From positions 29,912 through 93,911 of the forward strand of contig DBRM01000032.1 in assembly GCA_002305965.1 (NCBI GenBank): 64,000 nucleotides of DNA, given 5' to 3'. The stretch comes from Syntrophomonas sp. UBA1368. Lineage in GTDB: Bacteria; Bacillota; Syntrophomonadia; Syntrophomonadales; Syntrophomonadaceae. Shown here in pieces: positions 35,886 through 45,411 of the stretch; the first letter of the stretch is position 1; every line of letters begins with the position of its first letter. Both the position numbers and the translations under genes were made by a program. The notes beneath the pieces were generated by a model that did not search any database, was not told the origin of the DNA, and saw only the letters and a list, made by a program, of their open reading frames with translations.

Positions 35886-38800
35886 TTAAGCCCTCCTTAT
35901 GTCGCATAGCCATGCTTTATATTCCGGAATAGTGGTATTGGCATCACCAATATGAGGTGTAAGCCAATTGGCTGTGTCTCCGGTGGCATAACCTTTAAAG
36001 CCAAATTGCCATAACATGCCTATCTGATGAACTTTTTTCCCGTTTATAGTGAAGGGTTTAAGGCGCTTGGTTACACAGGCAATTGCTTTTAAATCACCAC
36101 GGGTTGTGGAAACAATTACTTCACGACCGTTTTTAATTCCTTTTTCTTTAGCCAGCTCTTCACTTAGTTCTACAAACATATCGGGTACCAGTTCGGCCAG
36201 CCAGGGCAGGTTACGGGTCAAGGCTCCGGTCTGCCAATGTTCTGATACACGATACGTGGTGCCAATGATCGGGTACTTATCAACCGTCCCCTGCTTTTCC
36301 GGTTCAAATATTTTGGTGGCGGGATTCAGGTCACGACTGTTCATCTTATTGGTGGTCGGGCTTTCCCATGGCTCATAATGCTCTGGGAAAGGTCCGTCTT
36401 TCATTGCACTGGTTGGAGCAAATAAGCGTCCGTAGCCATCAGGCTGCATGATAAAGGGTTTAGTGAAATTAGGATTATCCGGAGCAGTTGTTCCAACAAA
36501 GTCAGGTACATCCACTCCTACCCATTTGTTTTGAGCGGCATCCCAATTCACCAGTTTGCGGGCCTCATCTCCCGGCCAAGGGGTCACACCATCAGGCTGG
36601 ACAGAGCAACGATTGTATATGATCCTGCGGTTTACCGGCCAGGCCCATCCCCAATCAGGGAAAATGCCCAAGCCACTAGGATCTTCTTTTATGCGTTTTT
36701 GTGGTTTATAGAACCATTGACCATCCTTTAAGGTTGCACCTCCGCAGTAAATCCAGTTACCACATGCGGTACTGCCGTCATCCATAAGCTTGGCAAAACC
36801 TTCGACCGGGTTGCCATCAACCAGGCTGTAACCGCATAACTCTCTAGCCACTTTGTAAATATCGTCATGGCCGTGCCCATCATCATAATCCCAGGTCATG
36901 TTGACAACGGGTTCGTCTTCAGGTCGAGTACTGCCTTCATAGAGTTTTTTGAGTCTTTTACCCAGTTCATAATAAATCCATAAATCTGCCTTGGACTCTC
37001 CAACCGGATCTGCACCCTTCCAGCGATATTGGACCAAACGACCGGTTTGAGCAGCAGTCCCTTCTTTTTCGTATACCGCTGCCGCAGGCAGGAAAAACAC
37101 CTCAGTTTGAATGTTTTCCGGAGTTATTTTTGGCACGGCGGAATTATGAACGGATCTTGTCCAGGCTTTGTACGTCCAGAAGTCAGCAGTTTCGTTCAGC
37201 CACAAATCGATGGAAACCAGCCATTTCAATTTGGTCATGGCTTCTTGTTCCTTATTGGCATTTGGACCACCGACAACAGGATTGGAGCCATTTACAACCA
37301 GACCATCTATTTCGCCTTTGTACATGGCTTCAAATAATGCGATATGGGAATAGTTCTTCTTGTCATCCCGTTTGGGCAGATAATGATAAGCAAAATCATT
37401 ACTTTCAGTTGCAGCATCTCCATACCAGGCTTTGAGCATACTTACGATCCATTTGGAACTATTGATCTTCCAGCCTGAATTGGGGAAACCTGCTTTTACC
37501 AGTTCACGGAATTCAGCCAGATTGGAAAACTGCAGTTTGGCGGATCCGGGAGTTACGCTTCTGATATAATCAATCAATTTCTTATTGCTGGGAGCATTCG
37601 AGGGAGAATTAATGTAGCCCGGGATCAAGTGATATAGCAACGCCATATCCGTAGCACCCTGAACGTTGTTTTCACCACGCAGTGCATTGATACCGCCGCC
37701 CGGTCTGCCCATATTGCCCAGCAGCATCTGTACGATTGAGAAAGCACGTACATTCTGACTGCCTACCGTGTGCTGGGTGATTCCCATGGCATACATAATA
37801 GTACCGGTCTTGTCTGGAGCGCCGGTTGCGCAGAAGGTTTTCAATACTTCCAGGTATTTATTCTTGGGTGTACCAGTTATCTCACAAACTGTATCGATAT
37901 CATAACGCTCATAGTGCTTTTTCAACAATTGGAATACGCAGCGCGGATGCTGCAAGGTTGGATCTGTCAGTGCCATTCCTGCTTCATCCGTTTGATAGTC
38001 CCAACTGCTGACATCATATTTGCGGTTTTCCTCATCATATCCAGAGAATAAGCCGTCTTCAAAAGAATAATCATCTTTGATCAAACAAGCTGCATTGGTG
38101 TAATTAACAACGTAGTCCTTATGATACAATTCGTTGTCAATAATGTACTTGATCATGCCGCCCAGGAATGCAATATCAGTTCCTGAACGTAAAGGCGCAT
38201 AAATATCAGCACGGGCTGAAGTTCTGGTAAAGCGCGGATCCACATGAATAAGTTTGGCGCCGCGAGTATCTCTTGCTTTCAGCAGCCATCTCATTGTTAC
38301 CGGATGATTTTCTGCGCAGTTGCTGCCCATGATCAGTGCACAATCTGTATTTTTGAGGTCGTTAACTGAATTAGTCATTGCACCCCGCCCAAATGATGGT
38401 CCCAAACCTGCGACCGTAGCGGAGTGTCAGATACGGGCCTGGGTTTCAAGATATACAACACCCAGGGAACGCATCATTTTACTTAACAGATAACATTCTT
38501 CGTTATCAAGTCCTGAACCGCCCACCGAAGCAATTTTTTCCGTCCGGTTAACGATTATTTCGCTGCCATCATCGATTTTTTCTTTGTGGATAAAGCTGCT
38601 GTCTCTGGTTTCTTTTATTTTTTCAGCAATCCTATCCAACATCCAATCCCAATCTTTTTCTTCCCATTTGGTAGAACCTGGGGCCCTGTATAAAGGTTTT
38701 TGCACTCTCTTTGGGTTGATCATTTGTTCGCCAGTTTCCGGGTCGTAGATTTCCCGGAGATTAAACATGGCTGAACCTTTACTGCAAGCCCCCCCCATAT

Positions 38801-39056
38801 TGATTGGATTATCAGGGTCACCATGTACACTCAGGAGTTTGACAAACTTTCCTTCGCTGTCACGTTCTGCATAAACAACCAGACCACAGCCGGATGCGCA
38901 ATAAGGGCAAATTGTCGGCGTTGGCGTAACATTTTTGATTCTCAGTTGTTTAACTGCAGATGCCGTAGCCTCAAAGTTGAAACCGAGTTCAGCAGCTGAA
39001 AATACAGCAGCAGTCGCCCCGCTCAATTTGAGAAATTGCCTACGGGTTACTCTCAT
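35886..39056 (-). CDS. fdnG: Exported formate dehydrogenase alpha subunit, selenoprotein
   Basis: One 1056-residue selenoprotein read through TGA at 38429-38427 (Sec210); otherwise it appears as pieces of 209 and 839 residues. Twin-arginine signal TRRQFLKLSG at the N-terminus, so the folded enzyme is carried across the membrane. [4Fe-4S] site CPYCASGCGL, catalytic ETQARI-Sec-HSATVAGLGPSFG, then molybdopterin-dinucleotide domains. Length and order match FdnG/FdoG. It oxidises or makes formate on the outer face and passes electrons through FdnH and FdnI. GGGGAAGGAG precedes ATG 39056. A molybdenum or tungsten cofactor is assumed. Confidence 0.95.
38398..38429 (-). promoter_or_regulatory. Selenocysteine codon and SECIS-like hairpin of fdnG
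   Basis: In-frame TGA at 38429-38427. Downstream GGTC (38415-38412) pairs with GACC (38401-38398), closing a loop GCAGGTTTGG. The E. coli fdhF loop region reads GCAGGTCTG, one base different over the shared nine. Fits a SelB-recognised element. Confidence 0.65.
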
Positions 39057-39356
39057 AAACTCACACTCTCCTTCCCCACTTACTTTAGTTAAAGTATGAC
39101 TTTCCCCTTGTCCCGATTATAGCTTAAATAAGGAAACAAATTCACCTCCCCCAAATTAGCAAACCTATAGCCGGTTGTCCTATTAAAAAGTTCTATACAC
39201 GACCTTTACAATATATTTACCGGAGTTTGATGAATGCTTGGATTCATTCCAAACCTTACGATAGTCAATCATATTTAAATTCGACATAAGCAAAAAGAAT
39301 CCTTGCCAGTATAGAAGATACAATAGTTATATAAAGAAAAATTAAAAATGCTATAA
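39057..39356. other. Intergenic region upstream of fdnG
   Basis: Three hundred bases without a recognised gene. On the minus strand there is a possible promoter (TTGTAA then TTTAAT, 18 bases apart, near 39213-39184). There is also a ribosome-binding-like GGGGGAGG at 39152-39145, followed by a 16-codon TTG-initiated frame (39139-39089) that ends before fdnG. I see no cofactor riboswitch here, unlike upstream of the other formate dehydrogenase. Confidence 0.35.
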
Positions 39357-41276
39357 CTAAATATTATTTGACGTGATGATCTGCCCGGTTGAGTCAAGGT
39401 TATAACCCCCGATAGCCATTATTCGGTCTTTGAATTCATCACTTAAGATTGCTGTATATAGACGTTCCAGGTTTACAGTACTAAATAATTGCGGAAGGAT
39501 ACAAAGGTCATACTGTTCCCGGGTGATCGGTATAAAATCAAGATTCAAAGCCCTGGCGCTGGAATAGATTCCTAACCCGGTATCGGAAGCACCGTTTTTA
39601 ATCGAAGCTGCTACTGCCAGGTGAGTGTATTCCTCACGGTTATAACCGTTGATCTCCTGGGGCCTGATATCTTCTTTCTCTAAAAGATAGTCAAGCAGGA
39701 TCCTGGTCCCGGACCCGTTTTGCCTATTGATATATCTTATCTGAGGATTTTTGAGATCTTTTAAGGAAGAGATATTTAAAGGGTTGTTTTTTTGAATGAT
39801 CAACCCCTGATCACGTTTGACCAGATTGATTAAAAGCCAGTTATCACCGGATAAATATTTTTGGACATAACTCACGTTGTAACCGCCGGTTTCATAATCC
39901 AATAAATGAAGACCTGCAAAGTGAGTTTCTTTACGGCGCAGAGAAAAGATGCCGCCCATACTGCCGGCATTGATCGATATAAGTCTTAATCCGTACCGCT
40001 TTTGTAAAATATCTGCCAGGATATCAATGGAAAGATCATGACTGCCAATGGTAATTATGGATTCATCAATTACATTCAGGGGCTGCCGTAAGGTGACAAT
40101 GCAATTGTCCCCGGCTTGCAGACCTTCCATTCCGCGCTTGATACATAATACTCCGTCTGATTTTACCAGACTGGTGGTTATTCCGGCACCTTTCACCAAA
40201 GGGAAACAATGGTAGCGTTCAGCAATCTTTACAATACTGACATTGATAAAATCATCCACACCCATAGGAGAAGGCATTTTGCGTGCTGCATTACATTCCA
40301 GTTCCGGCATAGGAGGAGGGAGCAATCCCTGCATTTTATATATCAAAGGCTTTGCAAAAAGGCCAAAAATCAAATCGGCTGAGACTGGATATCCGGGAAC
40401 TCCGATGAAAGGCTTTTGCTCAATTAGGCCTAAAATTGCTGGTTTACCGGGGCGAACCGCCAGCCCATGAACGATCAATTCCCCCATTTCTTCCAGCAGG
40501 GAAGCAGTATAATCTTCCCGTCCGGCAGAAGAACCGGAACATACAATGATTATGTCTGCCTGGGGGGTCATTTCTTCAATGGCCCTTCGGATTTGTTCCC
40601 TATCATCAATAACGATTTCATGACGCAGGGCAACGGCGCCCCATTCTTCACACAATGCTTTGAGCATGTGACTGTTTGATTCCACGATTAATCCGGGTGC
40701 CATTTCTTCACTTCCCCGGTCGACAAGTTCGGTACCGGTAGGGATTATACCGACGATCGGCTTTTTTATTGCATTAAGAGTATTTACCCCGGCTGTAATC
40801 AGTGAGGCCACTTCGTAAGGTCCTATGCGGGTGAAACTTGGAATCAGCATATCATAGGTAACGATATCTTCACCAACTGAACGTATATGCTGCCACGGGA
40901 CAGCGGCTTTTATGATTTGCGCGGTTTCATTGATAAAATTAACCTCTTCGATCATGATCACTGCATCAAACTGAGCCGGGATATAATCACCGGTATCCAC
41001 TTCAAAAAAGTCATCAGCCTTTAGGGTGACAGGGTTAACTTCGGTTGCTCCTGCAGTTGAGGAAGCTTTCACAGCGATTCCATCCATTGCGGAAGAAATG
41101 TAATGGGGCGATGAACGACGGGCGTATACAGGTGAAGCAGTAATCCGGCCTAAACTGTTTGATACCGTAATTTCTTCTGCTTTGATATGATAGCAGTCTG
41201 CTTCTTCAAGTCGCTGCTCGAATAGTGCAGTTGCTTTTTCCAATGGCATATTTTCTATGTATATTTTTCGTTTCAT
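39357..41276 (-). CDS. MoeA fused to a periplasmic-binding-protein-like domain
   Basis: 639 residues in two parts. Residues about 1-400 are MoeA-type molybdenum insertase (SAMDGIAV, IIPTGTEL, CSGSSAGREDY, RPGKPA, GVPGYPVSA). Residues about 410-639 resemble the solute-binding domain found in ModE/LysR-type and ModA-like proteins (GSHDLSIDILADILQKRYG, NRQNGSGTRILLDYLL, DTGLGIYSSARAL). No signal peptide, so it is cytoplasmic. The fused domain could bind molybdate, tungstate or a cofactor intermediate. Related fusions exist in Clostridia and archaea, with unproven function. ATG 41276 is preceded by GGAGA. Confidence 0.9.
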   Translation of the reverse strand: MKRKIYIENMPLEKATALFEQRLEEADCYHIKAEEITVSNSLGRITASPVYARRSSPHYISSAMDGIAVKASSTAGATEVNPVTLKADDFFEVDTGDYIPAQFDAVIMIEEVNFINETAQIIKAAVPWQHIRSVGEDIVTYDMLIPSFTRIGPYEVASLITAGVNTLNAIKKPIVGIIPTGTELVDRGSEEMAPGLIVESNSHMLKALCEEWGAVALRHEIVIDDREQIRRAIEEMTPQADIIIVCSGSSAGREDYTASLLEEMGELIVHGLAVRPGKPAILGLIEQKPFIGVPGYPVSADLIFGLFAKPLIYKMQGLLPPPMPELECNAARKMPSPMGVDDFINVSIVKIAERYHCFPLVKGAGITTSLVKSDGVLCIKRGMEGLQAGDNCIVTLRQPLNVIDESIITIGSHDLSIDILADILQKRYGLRLISINAGSMGGIFSLRRKETHFAGLHLLDYETGGYNVSYVQKYLSGDNWLLINLVKRDQGLIIQKNNPLNISSLKDLKNPQIRYINRQNGSGTRILLDYLLEKEDIRPQEINGYNREEYTHLAVAASIKNGASDTGLGIYSSARALNLDFIPITREQYDLCILPQLFSTVNLERLYTAILSDEFKDRIMAIGGYNLDSTGQIITSNNI

Positions 41277-41377
41277 TATATAATCTCCAGATAAAATAAA
41301 TTTCTTCTTATTTTAACCTAAACCATGCTATTTCAAAAACAGTAGTTTGTAAATCGCAAAATATCAGCTTGTTTATT

Positions 41378-41405
41378 TTGCATTAGTTTGAGCTTGAAGT
41401 ATAAT
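41378..41405 (+). promoter_or_regulatory. Promoter for the moeA pair
   Basis: TTGCAT at 41378-41383 and TATAAT at 41400-41405 with 16-base spacing, 30 bases before ATG 41436. Confidence 0.65.
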
Positions 41406-41435
41406 TTATGAAAAATGAACAAAGGAATCATAATC

Positions 41436-42647
41436 ATGAAAGATTTTTTCCAGGTTATGCGCTATGAACAGGCTCTTGCACAACTTATGGACGTCCGCCC
41501 GCCTTTAGGATCGCAGACTATCAGCTTGATTGAGTCTGTTGGACGGATCATAGCGGAGGATATAATCAGTGAAGAAAACCTGCCGGCTTTTAACCGTTCA
41601 ACCGTTGATGGTTATGCTGTTCGTGCGGAAGACATCTACGGATGCAGTGAATCGTCCCCGGGCTTTCTGGATTGTGTGGGCGAAATTAAAATGGGGCAAA
41701 GTACTGATATTAGATTAGCTAAAGGACAGTGCTGCTGGATTCCCACCGGCGGTATGCTGCCCTGCGGTGCCGATGCCGCTGTTATGGTGGAATATACAGA
41801 GAAACTTGATGAAAAGACCGTCCTGACATACAGGCCGGCGGCACTGTTTGAAAATGTGATGCAGATCGGCGAAGATGTGTCTGCCGGTCAGATAATATTG
41901 GAAAAAGGACGGGAGATCAGACCGGCAGATGTAGGACTCCTGGCATCTTTAGGCATGAAAACCCTGAAGGTCATAGAACCATATCGGATAGGGATCATTT
42001 CAACCGGTGATGAGGTGGTGCCACTGGAAAAAAAGTTAGCTCCGGGTGAAATCAGAGACGTTAACTCTTATGCCTTATATACTGCGGTTTATTCATGTGG
42101 TGCAGTTCCCACTGTTTATCCGCTGGTAAAAGACCAGTTTGATGCTTTGCTGGAAGCCGTTTCAGCAGGACTGGCAGAGAATGATATATTGCTGCTTTCG
42201 GGAGGAAGCTCGGTGGGGACCATGGATGTAACGATGGAAGTTTTAATGTCCTTTCCGGAGGCCAAAATGCTCTTTCATGGCATCGCAGTTAAACCGGGCA
42301 AGCCGACTTTAGCAGTACAAATAGGCGGAAAATTGGTGATCGGTCTGCCCGGGCACCCGGTTTCTGCATTAACCGTATTCTATTTCCTTGCAGCACCGTT
42401 GCTAAAGCCGCAAAATAGGTGGAAGGGCTGCGAAGGGTATTTGAGTATAAATGTTTTTTCCCAGGCAGGACGGGACGATTTTATTCCGGCAGCCTTGGAA
42501 GAACAGGATGGGAGAAAGCTTATCCGCCCATTATTAGGCAAATCGGGCTTAATGAGTATTTTGAGTCAGGCCCGGGGATTCATTCATATTCCCTATGAAA
42601 AACAAGGGCTCAAAGCCGGAGAAAAAGTAGAAGTTATTATTTACTAA
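41436..42647 (+). CDS. moeA: Molybdopterin molybdenumtransferase MoeA
   Basis: 403-residue canonical MoeA, which inserts molybdate (or tungstate) into adenylylated molybdopterin. All usual motifs are present: STVDGYAVRAED, IPTGGMLPCGADAA, IISTGDEV, LLSGGSSVGTMDVT, AVKPGKPTLAVQ, IGLPGHPVSAL. ATG 41436 (MKDFFQVMRY) follows AAAGGAA by about 10 bases; an ATG at 41415 lies before that site. It starts a two-gene operon with the divergent paralogue 13 bases later. This is the best candidate for the housekeeping enzyme among the three. Confidence 0.95.
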   Translation: MKDFFQVMRYEQALAQLMDVRPPLGSQTISLIESVGRIIAEDIISEENLPAFNRSTVDGYAVRAEDIYGCSESSPGFLDCVGEIKMGQSTDIRLAKGQCCWIPTGGMLPCGADAAVMVEYTEKLDEKTVLTYRPAALFENVMQIGEDVSAGQIILEKGREIRPADVGLLASLGMKTLKVIEPYRIGIISTGDEVVPLEKKLAPGEIRDVNSYALYTAVYSCGAVPTVYPLVKDQFDALLEAVSAGLAENDILLLSGGSSVGTMDVTMEVLMSFPEAKMLFHGIAVKPGKPTLAVQIGGKLVIGLPGHPVSALTVFYFLAAPLLKPQNRWKGCEGYLSINVFSQAGRDDFIPAALEEQDGRKLIRPLLGKSGLMSILSQARGFIHIPYEKQGLKAGEKVEVIIY

Positions 42648-42660
42648 CAAGAGGTTTTTT

Positions 42661-43854
42661 ATGCCTGAAAAAGCCATTTCTCTTGAGACAGCTCTAAGTA
42701 AATGTCTGCCCTACAGCATACCAGGCGATCGGGAATTCATACCCATCGAGCATGCCTTACGAAGAGTTGCCGCGGAAGATATATACACACCGGTTGATCT
42801 TCCTCTCTTTACGCATTCAAAGGTAGATGGTTTTGCCGTGCATGCATCGGACTTAAACAAATTACTGCTGGGAAAAGAAACGAGGCTGGCAATCGCAGAC
42901 ACGGCAGCGGCAGGTGATCTATCGCCATTGACACTAAAACCCGGCCAGACCATAAGGATCATGACCGGTGCCATGATCCCGGATAAAACTGCAGCAGTTA
43001 TCAAAAAAGAAAACGTCCGGATCGTAAACGATGAGGTTTGTATCAACCAGGAGGTCAAGCCGGGAATCAATATACAAAATCGCGGCGACTTTTTGAAAAT
43101 GGGGGAACGGATCGTTGCAGCCGGGGAAGTGCTGGGAATAAACCATACCGAGATCATAGCTTCCGCAGGATTGTCACAAGTTTCAGTCTTTACCATTCCG
43201 CCGGTTTATGTGATCAACACCGGCAGTGAATTGGTTCTGCCCGGGGAAAATAGGCTTGACGGGCAAGTTTTTGCCAGCAACAAGACCCTCTTTTATAGCC
43301 TGCTGAAAGCTGTCGGCTGCCATCCGTTGGGGGCGGGCCGACCTGTTAAAGATAAAATCGATGCGATTATACAGGAACTATACGAAGGCATTAAAAAAAG
43401 CAGAGTAATTATCATAAGCGGTGGTACTGCCGAAGGGCAATATGATCTGGTACAGTCTGCTTTCCAACAGATTGGGGCCAGTATAATTTTTGAAGGACTT
43501 GACTTAAAACCAGGCCGGCATACCAGTGCAGCAGAGAAGGACGGCATATTATTATTCAATCTTCCCGGAAGCCCGGGAGCAGGATACATCATCTTTGAAA
43601 TACTGGTCAAACCTTGGTTGCGTAAATTAAAGGGGATCAGCGCCTATCAAAACAAGTGGATTGAACTGCCAATAGAGCAGCATGATCGCTTTGTGACCGA
43701 TCAGCGCATGATGGTGAAAGGCGGAGCAGAAATAAAAAACGGGCAGTTAACTGCCCGGGTTATGAACAAAGGACAAAATTCAGATAGTTTTCTTAAGCTG
43801 ATCATTGATTTGGATCCTGCCAGTTCAACCATAAAAGCATTGATTGCTGACTGA
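42661..43854 (+). CDS. Divergent MoeA paralogue
   Basis: 397 residues with MoeA architecture (SKVDGFAVHASD, IMTGAMIPDKTAAV, VINTGSELVL, IISGGTAEGQYDLV) but altered key blocks. The usual KPGKP is KPGRH and the usual GLPGHPVSAL is NLPGSPGAGYI. The substrate-facing residues therefore differ from the canonical copy next to it. It may act with tungsten, on a different pterin, or as a partner subunit; none of this is shown. AGAGG precedes ATG 42661. Confidence 0.85.
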   Translation: MPEKAISLETALSKCLPYSIPGDREFIPIEHALRRVAAEDIYTPVDLPLFTHSKVDGFAVHASDLNKLLLGKETRLAIADTAAAGDLSPLTLKPGQTIRIMTGAMIPDKTAAVIKKENVRIVNDEVCINQEVKPGINIQNRGDFLKMGERIVAAGEVLGINHTEIIASAGLSQVSVFTIPPVYVINTGSELVLPGENRLDGQVFASNKTLFYSLLKAVGCHPLGAGRPVKDKIDAIIQELYEGIKKSRVIIISGGTAEGQYDLVQSAFQQIGASIIFEGLDLKPGRHTSAAEKDGILLFNLPGSPGAGYIIFEILVKPWLRKLKGISAYQNKWIELPIEQHDRFVTDQRMMVKGGAEIKNGQLTARVMNKGQNSDSFLKLIIDLDPASSTIKALIAD

Positions 43855-43855
43855 T

Positions 43856-44944
43856 CTAATCTGTCACGCTGCCAGCCAGTTCTTCACACAAAGCATTTCT
43901 AAAGGCATTCATGGCGGCAAAATCCATGTGAGGGGTGTAAAAAGCTTCTAATTCATCATGTAATGTTTTTGCCTGACTGAGAAAATGGATTGCTGCCTCG
44001 ATTCCTGCTGAGCAGCGTTCTTTAGCCCTCTGAAAGTCTTCTGTATGGGCAGCGGAATTTTGTAATAATAAATCAAAATCAAGCCTCCTTTTGAATCTTC
44101 CCGGCAAAAGCGCGGCATAATCAACGACATTGGCGGAGATATCAATCAGGACACTTTTGGCTTGAGGAAATAAAATAAAATCAATATCCTGAGGTATAAA
44201 AGGATTATGAAGTATTTCAGCCTCCAATGAGTTGAGTTCGATTTGCTGCAACAGGTAGGAAAAGAGCATTTGCAGACCACATCCTGGACGGCCGGAAACA
44301 GCATAAATGCTGTAATCTGCATCGATCAAACTGTCATGTTTTGTGATTATACCCCCGGGCGTGATAGCGGCAGCAAATAGATGGCGCGGTTTTACGTCAG
44401 AGAATTTACCGGTGGCCAGAAAATCCTGACCTAAAGCTAAAATGTTTTTATTGACCGAAGGCCAGTGCATGGAGGCATTGGTATAAAACTGCATTTCCTG
44501 CCAGGCTATACTGGATTCCTGCAAGCGAAGATAAGCAAGTTTGAAATAACTGCTGATGGTATTGGTCAGACTGATCACTGCCTGCCGATTTTCCCGTATT
44601 TTTCCCCGATTCCAATAACAGCCCAGATTGACTATTTCATCCACTGCACCGGGGTATTGAGGATCGATAACATGAGGGCTGGTCCCGTCCAGTAAGCAAA
44701 AGAGATCTCCGATCACCAATCCATCCAGAGAATCAGGATCAGAGGAACACCAGTGATATGCGAGATCATATCCTAAAGCTGCAAAGGACTCTCCGATCTC
44801 GCGCATAAAATTTGATTTTCCAACCCCCGGACCACCTTTCAGAATTATTTTCCTCTCAACATTTTCACTGGCCATCGTAGGATAGAAATGATAAAAACCC
44901 AGACAGGTATTGCCGCCGGAATAATAGTGTCTTTTTTTCCCCAC
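43856..44944 (-). CDS. P-loop ATPase of unknown function (PRK06851-like)
   Basis: 362-residue cytoplasmic ATPase. Walker A is KGGPGVGKSNFMR near residue 50. The later blocks (HWCSSDPDSLDGLVIGDL; HVIDPQYPGAVDEIVNLG) recall a family of clostridial ATPases called PRK06851 in protein databases. In that family a second P-loop usually occurs; here SGRPGCGLQ at about residue 230 is a degenerate version lacking Lys-Ser/Thr. The start is GTG 44944 with AAAGGAGG 9 bases upstream; 36 further codons upstream are open but very basic and A/T-rich. It abuts the MoeA-like gene tail to tail (1-base gap). Confidence 0.75.
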   Translation of the reverse strand: MGKKRHYYSGGNTCLGFYHFYPTMASENVERKIILKGGPGVGKSNFMREIGESFAALGYDLAYHWCSSDPDSLDGLVIGDLFCLLDGTSPHVIDPQYPGAVDEIVNLGCYWNRGKIRENRQAVISLTNTISSYFKLAYLRLQESSIAWQEMQFYTNASMHWPSVNKNILALGQDFLATGKFSDVKPRHLFAAAITPGGIITKHDSLIDADYSIYAVSGRPGCGLQMLFSYLLQQIELNSLEAEILHNPFIPQDIDFILFPQAKSVLIDISANVVDYAALLPGRFKRRLDFDLLLQNSAAHTEDFQRAKERCSAGIEAAIHFLSQAKTLHDELEAFYTPHMDFAAMNAFRNALCEELAGSVTD

Positions 44945-45065
44945 TTGCGAAAGCCTCCTTTTAAAATAGTTTCTGAAGTATTTATATTTTTTAATCAACA
45001 GAAACTTGAGGACTAATTTAAAAAATCGCCGGCAAAATGTGAGGAACAATTAATCAGTAAAGAAC

Positions 45066-45094
45066 AAATAAAAAGAGCAGATGTTTTATCTGCT
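45066..45094 (-). terminator. Intrinsic terminator of the DUF896 gene
   Basis: On the minus strand AGCAGATAAAACATCTGCT forms a stem of 7 with a 5-base loop, followed by CTTTTTATTT. Lies 19 bases beyond the small gene's stop. Confidence 0.75.
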
Positions 45095-45112
45095 AATAAG
45101 TTTTAATTGTAT

Positions 45113-45289
45113 TTATTTTTGCTTATGACAATGGCCTGCTTCTTCCAATTGTTTTTTGACCCGTATCCTGACGAAGTCCAGGTACTTAATATGCAATCTT
45201 TGCTGTTCCTCTGCTTCTTCACTGGTGAGACCTTCCGCTTTTTGCTTCCGGGCTAATTGCCTGATTCTTTCCAGCTGCTCTTTTTCCAT
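45113..45289 (-). CDS. DUF896 family small protein (YnzC-like)
   Basis: 58-residue helical cytoplasmic protein of the DUF896 family: EQLERIRQLARKQKAEGLT and LTSEEAEEQQRLHIKYL, then a short tail HCHKQK. Family members are common small proteins in Firmicutes; SOS or ribosome-related roles have been suggested but not established. ATG 45289 has AAAGGGG 9 bases upstream. Monocistronic with its own terminator. Confidence 0.9.
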   Translation of the reverse strand: MEKEQLERIRQLARKQKAEGLTSEEAEEQQRLHIKYLDFVRIRVKKQLEEAGHCHKQK

Positions 45290-45411
45290 GGCCAAAACCC
45301 CTTTCCCGGACCTTCCTTATCACCATCTAAAGCAAAAATATTTATAATGTTGTCTGATTCCATTATACTATTTTTTATGGATACTTATATGGCTGAAAGC
45401 AGGTAGAATTA

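Noticed and set aside
38405..38430. fdnG as a broken gene on the minus strand
   Set aside because: Same reasoning: a single in-frame TGA at the catalytic site, with seven codons of conserved sequence joining the two open frames.
39057..39356. A second molybdenum-cofactor riboswitch before fdnG
   Set aside because: I looked for CCTCCC followed by GGAAAGG with a closing stem on the minus strand and did not find the set.
44945..45049. 36-codon upstream extension of the P-loop ATPase
   Set aside because: The extension is A/T-rich and unusually basic and aromatic. GTG 44944 has a proper AAAGGAGG site and gives the family-like start.
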